DNA from: Prevotella sp. P5-108
GTDB lineage: Bacteria; Bacteroidota; Bacteroidia; Bacteroidales; Bacteroidaceae
DNA length: 42,688 nt
Assembly (NCBI RefSeq): GCF_002251385.1
Contig: NZ_NPJJ01000020.1
Span: forward strand, 1 to 42,688
Direction of reading: 5' to 3'
Both the position numbers and the translations under genes were made by a program. Within the stretch, counting starts at the first letter, position 1. Every line of letters starts with the position of its first letter. Positions 1 through 8,875 of this stretch are shown here, in pieces. The notes beneath the pieces were generated by a model, which worked only from the letters and a program-made list of their open reading frames with translations, was not told the DNA's origin and made no database searches.

Positions 1-213
1 GATAGATCCTTTCTAATTACAGTTCGAGGGAAGATATGGTGTTCAAACAGGCGATTTATCCATGTTTAACCCAAATCGATCATTAGAACTTACTTGGATT
101 TTGCTTTTAGAAGAGTGGATTTTGTTTGGGGTTAAAATGCGCGGAACAGGGGGCATACACGAAGATGGCCATATACTTGACCACATCGGGACTCGAGCAG
201 GCTGCATCATACG
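1..213. other. left edge, no confident gene
   Basis: I see no gene I can support here. Forward frames 1 and 2 read as short protein-like stretches broken by stops (frame 1 gives LDFAFRRVDFVWG then a stop near 135). This could be the degraded 3' end of a membrane or exported protein lying mostly outside the window, but the frame has to change around position 88. Sequence similar to the right-hand cassette starts at about 214. Confidence 0.3.
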
Positions 214-461
214 ATTTTCTCCCCCAGCCATCACTTTCCTGCCGATTTCCTTTGCGCGTGTGTACATTATTATTATATTTGCAATGTAAACATCTTAACC
301 CCAGTCCATGCGCCGCCAGATTGTCATAATGCTGTTGGGGCTCATGACCACACTGAGCCTCTCTGCTTTCGCCATTGCCGGAAGCAGGGGGAATGACCAC
401 GCCACCCAACCCTACAAATACATAGGCAAAGAGCTCGACCGCACCCACGGCCTGGACTGGT
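214..461 (+). repeat. promoter/leader/RHS module, copy 1
   Basis: This stretch matches 40231-40482 at roughly 90% by eye, in the same orientation. It contains a promoter, a short leader, a start codon, a signal peptide and the first part of an RHS tip ending at HGLDW. After that point the two copies differ completely: this one goes to a metalloprotease-like tail, the other continues the RHS core into a different toxin. The non-coding part is conserved as well as the coding part, so the module seems to move or be copied as a unit. Confidence 0.85.
251..281 (+). promoter_or_regulatory. Bacteroidota promoter of RHS cassette 1
   Basis: TTTG at 251-254 and TATATTTG at 274-281 are separated by 19 bp, a full match to the Bacteroidota -33/-7 consensus. 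The expected transcription start lies about 20 bases before the ATG at 308. The second copy at 40267-40298 keeps the -7 box exactly. Confidence 0.8.
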
Positions 462-745
462 TACATAAGGGAGGAGTGACTACACGAGAAGATTTTTTAG
501 TGAATAATAAAGAGGTTATATCCGAGTTCAATATTTATATAACAGGAAATTCAAATGAAACATTAATCGGCAAAAACGGAAAGAAGATAGAAGATGGACC
601 AGAATTAATTTTAGGACATGATTTTTTTGCCCATGTATTTCCTGTACTTTTTGGAAGTATAACTGGGAATGGCATTAAAAATGAGAATATTTTACGTCGA
701 GAATTAGGAAAGGAAGAAAGGAAAGAAGATGAACACCCAGAGTAA
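308..745 (+). CDS. exported short RHS protein with metallopeptidase-like tail
   Basis: This 145-residue protein has a Sec signal peptide (MRRQIVIMLLGLMTTLSLSA, ending near AIAG, residue 25), then a short RHS core piece (QPYKYIGKELDRTHGLDW). It switches abruptly to an AT-rich unrelated C-terminus from residue 52. Full RHS cores continue with YDHGARHYDPVTGRW, as the copies at 40480 and 41730 do, so the core is deleted at this junction. The tail has GHDFFAH followed by a GN...NENILRRELG stretch. That recalls zinc-metallopeptidase effector tails, where HE..H is followed by a downstream acidic residue, but the spacing is not a clean HExxH. It may be a variant or a decayed enzyme. The stop overlaps the next gene by 17 bp, as in toxin/immunity pairs. 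The toxin role is inferred from architecture only. Confidence 0.6.
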   Translation: MRRQIVIMLLGLMTTLSLSAFAIAGSRGNDHATQPYKYIGKELDRTHGLDWLHKGGVTTREDFLVNNKEVISEFNIYITGNSNETLIGKNGKKIEDGPELILGHDFFAHVFPVLFGSITGNGIKNENILRRELGKEERKEDEHPE

Positions 746-1235
746 ATGTTTTGCAATAGTAATTTGTTGGTTGCTTTGCACGCCAGCACTAAGTAATTTG
801 CAGACTATAGAGAATAGGAAATGCGAAATAACCAATGTTATATGGACAAAAGGCATGGATGTCGTAATAGAAAGAATGCCAAATGGCAGACAAAAAAAAA
901 CAACATATTATGTGGGAAATGGATGTTTCCCGACATTTATACTTTCCAATATTTTTATTGGAAAGTTTTGGAAGGAATCATGCCAGGATGAAGAGCCTAT
1001 ATTTTTTAAGTGGCATCACATTCCACCAGATTCTCTTTATATAGATGGAAAGGGGGATGCATCTTTCCCGAAAGGCAAATACAGATACAAACTGGTTCCC
1101 AAAAATAAGAAACAACACTATACTTATTTGTATTTGTATTCCAACCCATTTAACTATACTATATATATCACAAACGACTCCATTTTTAATCAGACACCAA
1201 TATTCTCTTTACAAAGCCGGCAGCAGGGTCTATGA
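729..1235 (+). CDS. putative exported immunity protein, chimeric 3' end
   Basis: This 168-residue protein starts inside the preceding toxin-like gene (17 bp overlap). It has a signal peptide (about residues 1-22, hydrophobic FAIVICWLLCTPALS), so it would act outside the cytoplasm, matching the exported partner. The rest is AT-rich, polar, and not a family I recognise. The last residues (from about SLQSRQQGL) are read from RHS core DNA in the wrong frame, because an RHS fragment starts at about 1200. The natural C-terminus has probably been replaced by recombination. The immunity role is inferred from position, overlap and size. Confidence 0.5.
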   Translation: MNTQSKCFAIVICWLLCTPALSNLQTIENRKCEITNVIWTKGMDVVIERMPNGRQKKTTYYVGNGCFPTFILSNIFIGKFWKESCQDEEPIFFKWHHIPPDSLYIDGKGDASFPKGKYRYKLVPKNKKQHYTYLYLYSNPFNYTIYITNDSIFNQTPIFSLQSRQQGL

Positions 1236-1541
1236 CAACGGCGTGCTCAGCCGCCTGCTCTTCGACGGGGGATATGTGTCCTTCAGGGACTCCGTCCCCA
1301 CATACCACTATTACATCAGGGACTACTTAGGCAACAACCGCATAGTGGCCGACGCCCACGGAAACGTGGAGGAGGTGAACCACTACTACCCATGGCGCGC
1401 TCATGGGCGACAGCCGCAACACCGGCCTGCAGCCCTACAAGTACATAGGAAAGGAGCTGGACCTCACTCACGGCCTGGACTGGTACGCCCACGGTGCCCG
1501 CCACTACGCCCCGTGCCCCCCTATCCCGCTTCTGAACTTCA
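1203..1541 (+). pseudogene. RHS core remnant, frameshifted
   Basis: One frame encodes typical Bacteroidota RHS core sequence (YDNGVLSRLLFDGGY, then HYYIRDYLGNNRIVADAHG and EEVNHYYP). At about 1390 the frame changes, and the continuation (ALMGDSRNT, QPYKYIGKELDLTHGLDWY, AHGARHYAP) is in another frame. Compared with the intact copy at 41625-41660, two bases are missing around 1390. The core then ends at RHYAP instead of RHYDPVTGRW and runs into unrelated sequence. No start signal is visible. I read this as a decayed internal piece of a full-length RHS gene left by recombination, lying about 100 bp from tRNA-Gln. Confidence 0.8.
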
Positions 1542-1600
1542 GGCTCGCCAGACCACGCCACCGATGCACTCACGCTGACCAAAAATAAGGAAATGGAGAT

Positions 1601-1630
1601 AAAAGAAAAAGTCAAGTCTTCCGACTTGAC
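1601..1630 (-). terminator. terminator after tRNA-Gln
   Basis: GTCAAGTC and GACTTGAC (1611-1630) form an 8 bp stem with a 4 base loop. On the minus strand it is followed by TTTTTCTTTT. It lies just downstream of the tRNA's 3' end, so it is a rho-independent terminator for the tRNA transcript. Confidence 0.85.
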
Positions 1631-1637
1631 TTCTCTG

Positions 1638-1708
1638 TTGGGATACCCGGACTCGAACCAGGAAAGGCAGGACCAGAATCTGCAGTGTTACCATTACACC
1701 ATATCCCA
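1638..1708 (-). tRNA. tRNA-Gln (CTG)
   Basis: The reverse complement folds as a tRNA: acceptor stem TGGGATA/TATCCCA, D stem GTGT/ACAC, anticodon loop TTCTGGT with anticodon CTG (reads CAG, glutamine), and T arm CCTGG-TTCGAGT-CCGGG. The anticodon stem has one A-C mismatch next to the loop. The discriminator base is A, and CCA is not encoded. It has its own promoter and terminator, so it is transcribed alone. An RHS remnant lies on its 3' side. Confidence 0.93.
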
Positions 1709-1747
1709 ATTTGTTTCGAGCAATTGCCTCTTGCTCATTTGCGATTG

Positions 1748-1778
1748 CAAAGGTAGTGCTTTTTTTTCATACCCCAAA
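1748..1778 (-). promoter_or_regulatory. promoter of tRNA-Gln
   Basis: On the minus strand TTTG (1775-1778) and TACCTTTG (1748-1755) are spaced by 19 bp, a full Bacteroidota consensus, about 40 bases upstream of the tRNA's 5' end. Confidence 0.8.
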
Positions 1779-1850
1779 ACTTTTTGCGCTTTTTTTCATA
1801 AAAAATTTCATTTTAGCGGTACTTTATACCATTATTCGGAGAATTAGGGT

Positions 1851-1858
1851 TAACTTTG
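1851..1858 (+). promoter_or_regulatory. -7 box of the rsfS operon
   Basis: TAACTTTG fits the Bacteroidota -7 consensus and lies 29 bases before the rsfS start. No good -33 element is seen at the usual distance. Confidence 0.6.
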
Positions 1859-1887
1859 CAGTATAAATCAAATTAGAAGACAACTGA

Positions 1888-2247
1888 ATGACAACAACAA
1901 ACAAATTGGTTGAGACCATTACTGAAGGTATACAGGAAAAGAAAGGTAAAAACATCGTGATAGCCGACCTCAGCGGCATCGACGGCGCCATCGCTCAATA
2001 CTTCATCATCTGTCAGGGCAATTCACCCGCACAGGTAGAGGCTATAGCCGAGTCGGTGGGAGACATGGTGCGCGAGCGCATGGGCGAGAAGCCCGTAGGC
2101 GTGGTGGGTCTTGAGACCGACCAGTGGGTGGCTATCGACTTTGTCGATGCTTTGGTACATATCTTTCTGCCCGAGGTACGCGAGTTCTACGACCTTGAGC
2201 ACCTCTGGGAAGATGCCCATCTTACCCGCATCCCCGACCTTGACTGA
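1888..2247 (+). CDS. rsfS: ribosome silencing factor RsfS (Iojap/DUF143)
   Basis: This 119-residue protein belongs to the RsfS family, which binds ribosomal protein L14 (uL14) on the large subunit and blocks subunit joining when nutrients are short. The sequence shows the family pattern: an N-terminal helix (LVETITEGIQEKKGKNIVIADLS), the D.FIICQGNS-type strand, VEAIAESVGD, then G...WVAIDF.D..VHIF and FYDLEHLWEDA at the C-terminus. Length is normal for the family. It is the first gene of a four-gene forward run and is followed by ftsH after 37 bp. Confidence 0.93.
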   Translation: MTTTNKLVETITEGIQEKKGKNIVIADLSGIDGAIAQYFIICQGNSPAQVEAIAESVGDMVRERMGEKPVGVVGLETDQWVAIDFVDALVHIFLPEVREFYDLEHLWEDAHLTRIPDLD

Positions 2248-2284
2248 TATATACACCTTATTATATATATAATATATAGCTATC

Positions 2285-4354
<2,070 letters not shown>

Positions 4355-4358
4355 GACT

Positions 4359-5222
4359 ATGAGTCCAAAAATGAAGAATTTTATCGTCCGCGCCATCACT
4401 GGCGCCCTGTTTGTTGCCATCATGGTCGCCGGACTTCTGGACCCCACCGCCATGATAGGGCTCTTCGCCCTCATCACAGGCCTTGCCCTGTGGGAATATA
4501 CAGGTTTGGTCAACAACATTGAGAATGTCTGCATCAACCGGTTCATCTCTACCGTGGCAGGCGTCTATCTCTTTGTCGCCATCGCCGGCATCAACAGCGG
4601 CATCATCCAGACCAATGCCGTCTTTGTGCCCTATCTGCTCACGGTGGTCTATCTCTTTATCAGCGAGCTCTACACCCGCAACGCCAATGCCGTCAACGAC
4701 TGGGCCTACACCATGCTCGGCCAGATGTATATCGCCCTGCCCCTGGCGTGCATCAATGTGCTGGCCTTCCGCCAGCAGCCCGACGGCACCATCTCCTTCT
4801 ACTTCCTGCTGCCCCTGTCGGTCTACATCTTCCTGTGGGTCAACGACACCGGCGCCTACCTCAGCGGCTCACTCTTGGGACGCCACAAGCTCTTCCCCCG
4901 CATCAGCCCCGGCAAGTCGTGGGAAGGCTCCATCGGCGGCGGACTGTTGGTGCTCGTCGTAGCAGCCCTGCTCGGATGGTGGGAGAACAGCCACGAGTGT
5001 CTCTCCGGCCTCTCTGTCATCGAGTGGATGGGCCTCGGACTGGTAGTGGTATTCTTCGGCACCTGGGGCGACCTCGTCGAGAGTCTCTTCAAGCGCACCC
5101 TGGGCATCAAGGACAGCGGCAGCATCCTGCCGGGCCATGGTGGCATGCTCGACCGTTTTGACTCGTCGCTTATGGCCATCCCCGCATCTGTCATCTATAT
5201 CTATTCACTCACCTTACTCTAA
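4359..5222 (+). CDS. cdsA: phosphatidate cytidylyltransferase CdsA
   Basis: This 287-residue integral membrane enzyme makes CDP-diacylglycerol from phosphatidate and CTP, the branch point for phosphatidylethanolamine and phosphatidylglycerol. The full family signature is present at residues 242-267: SLFKR, then KD.GS, PGHGG and DRFD. Several hydrophobic spans precede it (for example from residue 11, and about 35-110). I chose the ATG at 4359 because it has a strong ribosome binding site and leaves only 4 bp after ftsH. The rsmA start is 3 bp beyond the stop, so the genes are cotranscribed. Confidence 0.95.
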   Translation: MSPKMKNFIVRAITGALFVAIMVAGLLDPTAMIGLFALITGLALWEYTGLVNNIENVCINRFISTVAGVYLFVAIAGINSGIIQTNAVFVPYLLTVVYLFISELYTRNANAVNDWAYTMLGQMYIALPLACINVLAFRQQPDGTISFYFLLPLSVYIFLWVNDTGAYLSGSLLGRHKLFPRISPGKSWEGSIGGGLLVLVVAALLGWWENSHECLSGLSVIEWMGLGLVVVFFGTWGDLVESLFKRTLGIKDSGSILPGHGGMLDRFDSSLMAIPASVIYIYSLTLL

Positions 5223-5225
5223 AAG

Positions 5226-6017
5226 ATGAAGCAAGTAAAACCCAAGAAGAACTTAGGCCAGCACTTCCTGATAGATTTGGGCATAGCTCGGCGTATAGCC
5301 GACACGGTAGATGCCTGCCCCGACCTGCCCGTGCTCGAGATAGGACCCGGCATGGGCGTGCTCACCCAGTATCTGGTAGAGAAGCCACGCCCCGTCAAGG
5401 CCATCGAGATTGACCGCGAGTCGGTGGTATACCTCCACGACCGTTTCCCCAAGCTCCAGGACAACATCATCGGCGACGACTTCCTGCGCATGGACCTCAC
5501 CACCATCTTCGACGGCCAGCCCTTTGTGCTCACGGGCAACTACCCCTACGACATATCCTCACAGATATTCTTCAAGATGCTCGACAACAAGGAGCTCATT
5601 CCCTGCTGCACCGGCATGATACAGCGCGAGGTGGCGCTGCGCATGGCGGCACAGCCCGGCAACAAGACCTACGGCATATTGTCGGTACTCATACAGGCAT
5701 GGTACAATGTGGAATATCTCTTCACTGTAGATGAAGACGTGTTCAACCCACCGCCAAAGGTGAAGAGTGCGGTGATAAGAATGACGCGCAACGACGTGAC
5801 CGCACTGGGCTGCGACGAGCGTCTCTTCAAGCGTCTGGTCAAGACGGTGTTCAACCAGCGCCGCAAGATGCTTCGCGTGAGCATCAAACAGATGTTCGGG
5901 GCGCAGAAGCCAGCAGACGAGTTCTTCACCCAGCCTATCATGACCCGACGCCCCGAACAGCTTGCTATCTCCGAGTTTGTCGACTTGACCAACCAGATAG
6001 CCCCCTACATGGGATAA
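5226..6017 (+). CDS. rsmA: 16S rRNA adenine dimethyltransferase RsmA (KsgA)
   Basis: This 263-residue SAM-dependent methyltransferase dimethylates the two adjacent adenines in the 3' terminal helix of 16S rRNA (A1518/A1519 in E. coli). It has the N-terminal KKNLGQHFL motif, the SAM loop EIGPGMGVLT (about 39-48), the acidic end of strand 2 (AIEID), and the catalytic motif NYPY at 105-108 in place of the commoner NLPY. The C-terminal helical domain includes FNQRRKMLR. Length is normal. It is the last gene of the rsfS-ftsH-cdsA-rsmA run. Its TAA abuts the stop codon of the opposing gene with no base between. Confidence 0.96.
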   Translation: MKQVKPKKNLGQHFLIDLGIARRIADTVDACPDLPVLEIGPGMGVLTQYLVEKPRPVKAIEIDRESVVYLHDRFPKLQDNIIGDDFLRMDLTTIFDGQPFVLTGNYPYDISSQIFFKMLDNKELIPCCTGMIQREVALRMAAQPGNKTYGILSVLIQAWYNVEYLFTVDEDVFNPPPKVKSAVIRMTRNDVTALGCDERLFKRLVKTVFNQRRKMLRVSIKQMFGAQKPADEFFTQPIMTRRPEQLAISEFVDLTNQIAPYMG

Positions 6018-6425
6018 TCAATCAGTTTTTACAATTTTATACGAGACATTGCCTTTGCGGATGATATACACTCCCTTGGGCAATGTCTTTATCGTTTGCA
6101 GCGAGCCCAACCGCTTGCCATCGATGGCATACACGGCGGTAGAGGCGGCATCGTCGGTGCCCAGCTCGGGCATGGTGATGCCGTTGGCCGTATTGCCAAA
6201 GGAGAAGGAGCTCACCAGCGACTCGGCATAGCTTTTCACAACTTTTTCGCCTTTCTGCAGCACCACGGTGTTGCCCTTGAAGACGATGCGGTTTATGTCT
6301 GTGCCTATCTTGTAACTCACCTCACTGTTCACACCGTCGTTGAGGCGGAAGGTGAGCATCGAGTCTTCGGCCCATATGGTACAGCTGCAGCAGAGGGCCA
6401 GCAGAGATAAAACTGTCTTTTTCAT
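6018..6425 (-). CDS. small exported protein with sorting-signal-like C-terminus
   Basis: This 135-residue protein has a signal peptide (MKKTVLSLLALCCSCTIWA, cleavage near residue 19). The middle has no family I recognise (a strand-rich stretch from SEVSYKIGT through VSSFSFG). The end, AVYAIDGKRLGSLQTI then LPKGVYIIRKG and a Lys-rich tail, closely resembles the C-terminal beta domain of type IX secretion substrates in Bacteroidetes. I infer an exported or surface protein, possibly type IX dependent, but no other type IX gene is in the window. It converges on rsmA. Confidence 0.75.
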   Translation of the reverse strand: MKKTVLSLLALCCSCTIWAEDSMLTFRLNDGVNSEVSYKIGTDINRIVFKGNTVVLQKGEKVVKSYAESLVSSFSFGNTANGITMPELGTDDAASTAVYAIDGKRLGSLQTIKTLPKGVYIIRKGNVSYKIVKTD

Positions 6426-6445
6426 CTTGATGTTTGTTTAGGTTG

Positions 6446-6453
6446 CAAATATA
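6446..6453 (-). promoter_or_regulatory. -7 box of the small exported protein gene
   Basis: On the minus strand this reads TATATTTG, the same -7 box as the RHS cassettes, about 20 bases before the ATG at 6425. No clear -33 element was found. Confidence 0.55.
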
Positions 6454-6523
6454 GGCAAAATTAGCGAATAAAAGCGACTTGCCCATGATTATTTCAGATT
6501 TTGTAAAGATTTCTGGCGATTTT

Positions 6524-6555
6524 CTTGTTGTTTCAGAACAAAAGCAGTATCTTTG
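6524..6555 (+). promoter_or_regulatory. promoter of the 6.6 kb small RNA
   Basis: CTTG (6524-6527) and TATCTTTG (6548-6555) are spaced by 20 bp, a near-consensus Bacteroidota promoter. No open reading frame starts downstream before a strong terminator at 6715. Confidence 0.65.
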
Positions 6556-6561
6556 AGGCGA

Positions 6562-6747
6562 CTAAGAGGACGGAAACCGGCAGGACGAGCGAGTTTGTCA
6601 GGTCCGTCCAGACCAAAGTTTAAAGTGTATAACATAGTTAACAACGGTCCAAGTCTGTATTACGTGTCAGCGATGAGATGTCTGCAGATGCTAATTGGAC
6701 TATGATATTTGCAAGCCTCCGAGATGTGATATCTCTGAGGCTTTTTT
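6562..6747 (+). ncRNA. putative small non-coding RNA, about 185 nt
   Basis: This stretch is bounded by its own promoter and a strong intrinsic terminator and has no credible ORF. It contains paired segments: GTCCAA near 6650 with TTGGAC near 6695 enclosing about 40 bases, and GGACG/CGTCC-type pairs near 6568-6612. GAGGC just after the promoter could also pair with GCCTC of the terminator stem, making a long closed rod or competing with termination. Size and layout are compatible with a 6S-like RNA or a Bacteroidales-specific RNA family. I cannot assign it from sequence alone. Confidence 0.55.
6715..6747 (+). terminator. terminator of the small RNA
   Basis: GCCTCCGAGAT pairs with ATCTCTGAGGC (one C-T mismatch, 5 base loop) and is followed by TTTTTT. 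This is a classic rho-independent terminator. Confidence 0.85.
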
Positions 6748-7203
6748 GTTTGCCTGCGGTGCTCCCCTGCCCTCGCCGCCGCCATCGCCAATACCGCGGA
6801 GTGCATCAACAAATTGGTTTCAGGGTTTGATTTATCGGTTGCAAGCCTTGCCATAACTATTGCAGAGCCTGCAACCGTCATTTCACGCCACAAACTGCAT
6901 TTTCCGAGCATCTCTGGCTGGATGGTGGTCATTCACTGCGAGGCGAGGGACATCACCTGCGAGATGGTGGTCATTCCCTGCGAGGCGAGGGGCATCACCT
7001 GCGAGGCGAGGATCATTCCCTGCGAGACGAGGGGCATCACCTGCGAGGCGAGGGGCATCACCGCTCCCGGCGCCCTACCCTATGGCCCGCTATAGGCTGA
7101 CTGCGGGGCTGACTATCAACCCTAAATGCTGGTAAATCACATAGAATAATGACACAAAAACAAGAAAAGGCGGGTTTTTCACGCAAAGGAAGGAAATAAT
7201 TAT
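6748..7203. other. glp upstream intergenic region
   Basis: No gene is supported here. The stretch holds a GC-rich segment, a 21 bp tandem array (6937-7062) and the probable glp promoter at its right edge. Short ORFs across the array only reflect its 21 bp period. Confidence 0.6.
6937..7062. repeat. 21 bp tandem array, six copies
   Basis: Six head-to-tail imperfect units of 21 bp, each beginning TGCGAG, for example TGCGAGGCGAGGGGCATCAC plus C. Units alternate between a GGCATCACC and a GTCATTCCC type ending. It lies about 240 bp upstream of glpA. Two other 22 bp arrays occur in this window. Confidence 0.9.
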
Positions 7204-7211
7204 TACATTTG
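7204..7211 (+). promoter_or_regulatory. -7 box of the glp operon
   Basis: TACATTTG fits the -7 consensus. A T-rich TTTTTC sits 14 bp upstream, closer than the usual 19-21. It is followed by a leader of about 85 bases before the glpA ATG at 7305. Confidence 0.45.
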
Positions 7212-7304
7212 CGATTGACTAATGTCAATCCCGTCAAGTTAACCGCGACGCCCGCCCTCACGCCGTTCTCCCAGGCTGCGACCGGGGGCATATAACTTAC
7301 CACA

Positions 7305-8852
7305 ATGAAAGATATGAAACTTAAAGACCATTACGATGTGATTATCATTGGTGGAGGCATCACAGGCGCAGGCACTGCCCGCGACTGTAGCATGCGTGGC
7401 CTGCGCGTACTGCTCGTCGAGCGCCACGACTTCACCCACGGCGCCACCGGCCGCAACCACGGTCTGCTGCACAGTGGTGCCCGCTATGCCGTCACCGACC
7501 AGGAGAGCGCTACCGAGTGTATCGTGGAGAACAAGATACTGCGACGCATTGCGCCCCACTGCGTGGAAGAGCACGACGGACTCTTCATCACGCTGCCCGA
7601 AGACGACCTGGCTTACCAGCAGCTCTTCGTCGACAGCTGTCTGCGTGCCGGCATCCGCGCCGAGATTATCGACCCCAAGCTGGCGCTCAAGCGCGAGCCC
7701 TCTGTCAACCCCGACCTGATAGGCGCTGTGGTGGTGCCCGACGGCAGCATCGACCCCTTCCTGCTCACGATGAGCAATGTGCTCGACGCCCGTCGTCATG
7801 GTGCCGACATGCTTACCTATCACGAAGCCTCAAGCCTCATCATACGCAACGGAAGGGTCGAAGGAGTAAACCTGCGCAACACCATAACCGGTGAGCGCAT
7901 GGAGGCCCACGCCACCATCACCATCAATGCCGCCGGCATCTGGGGCATGGAGATAGCGCGCATGGCTGGGGTGACGGTCAACATGTTTCCCGCCAAGGGC
8001 TCGCTGCTGGTCTTCGGCCACCGCGTCAACAATATGGTCATCAACCGCTGCCGCAAGCCTGCCAACGCCGACATACTCGTGCCGGGCGACGTCATCACCG
8101 TGATAGGCACCACCTCCGAGCGCGTGCCTATGGAGGAAGTCGAGAACATGAGGGTAACCCCCGAAGAGGTCGACGTGCTGCTCAAGGAGGGATGCAAACT
8201 GGCGCCCTCGCTGGCGTCAACGCGAATTTTGCGAGCCTATGCCGGAGTGAGGCCACTCGTGGCAAGCGACCACGACGCCACGGGTCGCAGCATAAGCCGA
8301 GGCATCGTGTGTCTGGACCACGAGGTGCGAGACGGACTGGCGGGCTTCATCACCATCACCGGCGGCAAGCTCATGACCTACCGACTCATGGCCGAGATGG
8401 CTACCGACAAGGTGTGCGAGAAGCTCAACATACAGCGTGAGTGCGAGACTGCCATCACGCCGCTGCCCAACCCCGAAATGCGCAGCGACAAGGCGTTCCG
8501 CCACCATGGAACCATGACTCCAGAGCCGCTGGTGTGCGAGTGTGAGGGCGTATCGCGCCGCGATGTAAAGCAGCTCATAGACGACCATCAGGTCACCAGC
8601 CTCTCCCAGCTGCGCCGACGCACCCGCCTGGGCATGGGCACCTGTCAGGGACAGCTCTGCGCCTATCGTGCCGAGCGCATGCTCGAAGAACTCTGCCACA
8701 AAACCAAGGCCCAGAGCCGTCAGGACGTGATGCGTTTTCTCAACGAGCGCTGGAAGGGTATGGCAGCCGTAGCCTGGGGCCCCACACTGAGCGAATGTCA
8801 GCTCATGGGCTACATCTACCAGTCTATCTTGGGTATTAGGAAAGAGAAATAA
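7305..8852 (+). CDS. glpA: glycerol-3-phosphate dehydrogenase subunit A
   Basis: This 515-residue FAD-dependent catalytic subunit of the anaerobic-type enzyme oxidises sn-glycerol-3-phosphate to dihydroxyacetone phosphate. The FAD-binding loop GGGITGAG is at residues 16-23, followed by ARDCSMRGLRVLLVER and the family HGATGRNHGLLHSGARY stretch. The C-terminal BFD-like domain keeps four cysteines (411, 413, 447, 452: CEC and CQGQLC) for a [2Fe-2S] cluster. E. coli GlpA is slightly longer (about 540). The ATG at 7305 is chosen; the in-frame ATG at 7314 is an alternative. It heads a tight forward operon with glpB and glpC. Confidence 0.95.
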   Translation: MKDMKLKDHYDVIIIGGGITGAGTARDCSMRGLRVLLVERHDFTHGATGRNHGLLHSGARYAVTDQESATECIVENKILRRIAPHCVEEHDGLFITLPEDDLAYQQLFVDSCLRAGIRAEIIDPKLALKREPSVNPDLIGAVVVPDGSIDPFLLTMSNVLDARRHGADMLTYHEASSLIIRNGRVEGVNLRNTITGERMEAHATITINAAGIWGMEIARMAGVTVNMFPAKGSLLVFGHRVNNMVINRCRKPANADILVPGDVITVIGTTSERVPMEEVENMRVTPEEVDVLLKEGCKLAPSLASTRILRAYAGVRPLVASDHDATGRSISRGIVCLDHEVRDGLAGFITITGGKLMTYRLMAEMATDKVCEKLNIQRECETAITPLPNPEMRSDKAFRHHGTMTPEPLVCECEGVSRRDVKQLIDDHQVTSLSQLRRRTRLGMGTCQGQLCAYRAERMLEELCHKTKAQSRQDVMRFLNERWKGMAAVAWGPTLSECQLMGYIYQSILGIRKEK

Positions 8853-8875
8853 CAACGACAAGCAATCAGAATAAC

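Noticed and set aside
1316..1615. minus-strand frame with a signal-peptide-like start (MTFSFISISLFLVSVSASVA)
   Set aside because: It begins inside the tRNA-Gln terminator and runs antisense through the RHS remnant; the hydrophobic start is probably chance.
6937..7062. possible CRISPR array
   Set aside because: Units are directly abutting with no spacers, and no cas genes are present.
6814..7095. ORFs with a seven-residue repeat across the 21 bp array
   Set aside because: The repeat follows from the 21 bp DNA period in more than one frame, with no start site or neighbouring homology.
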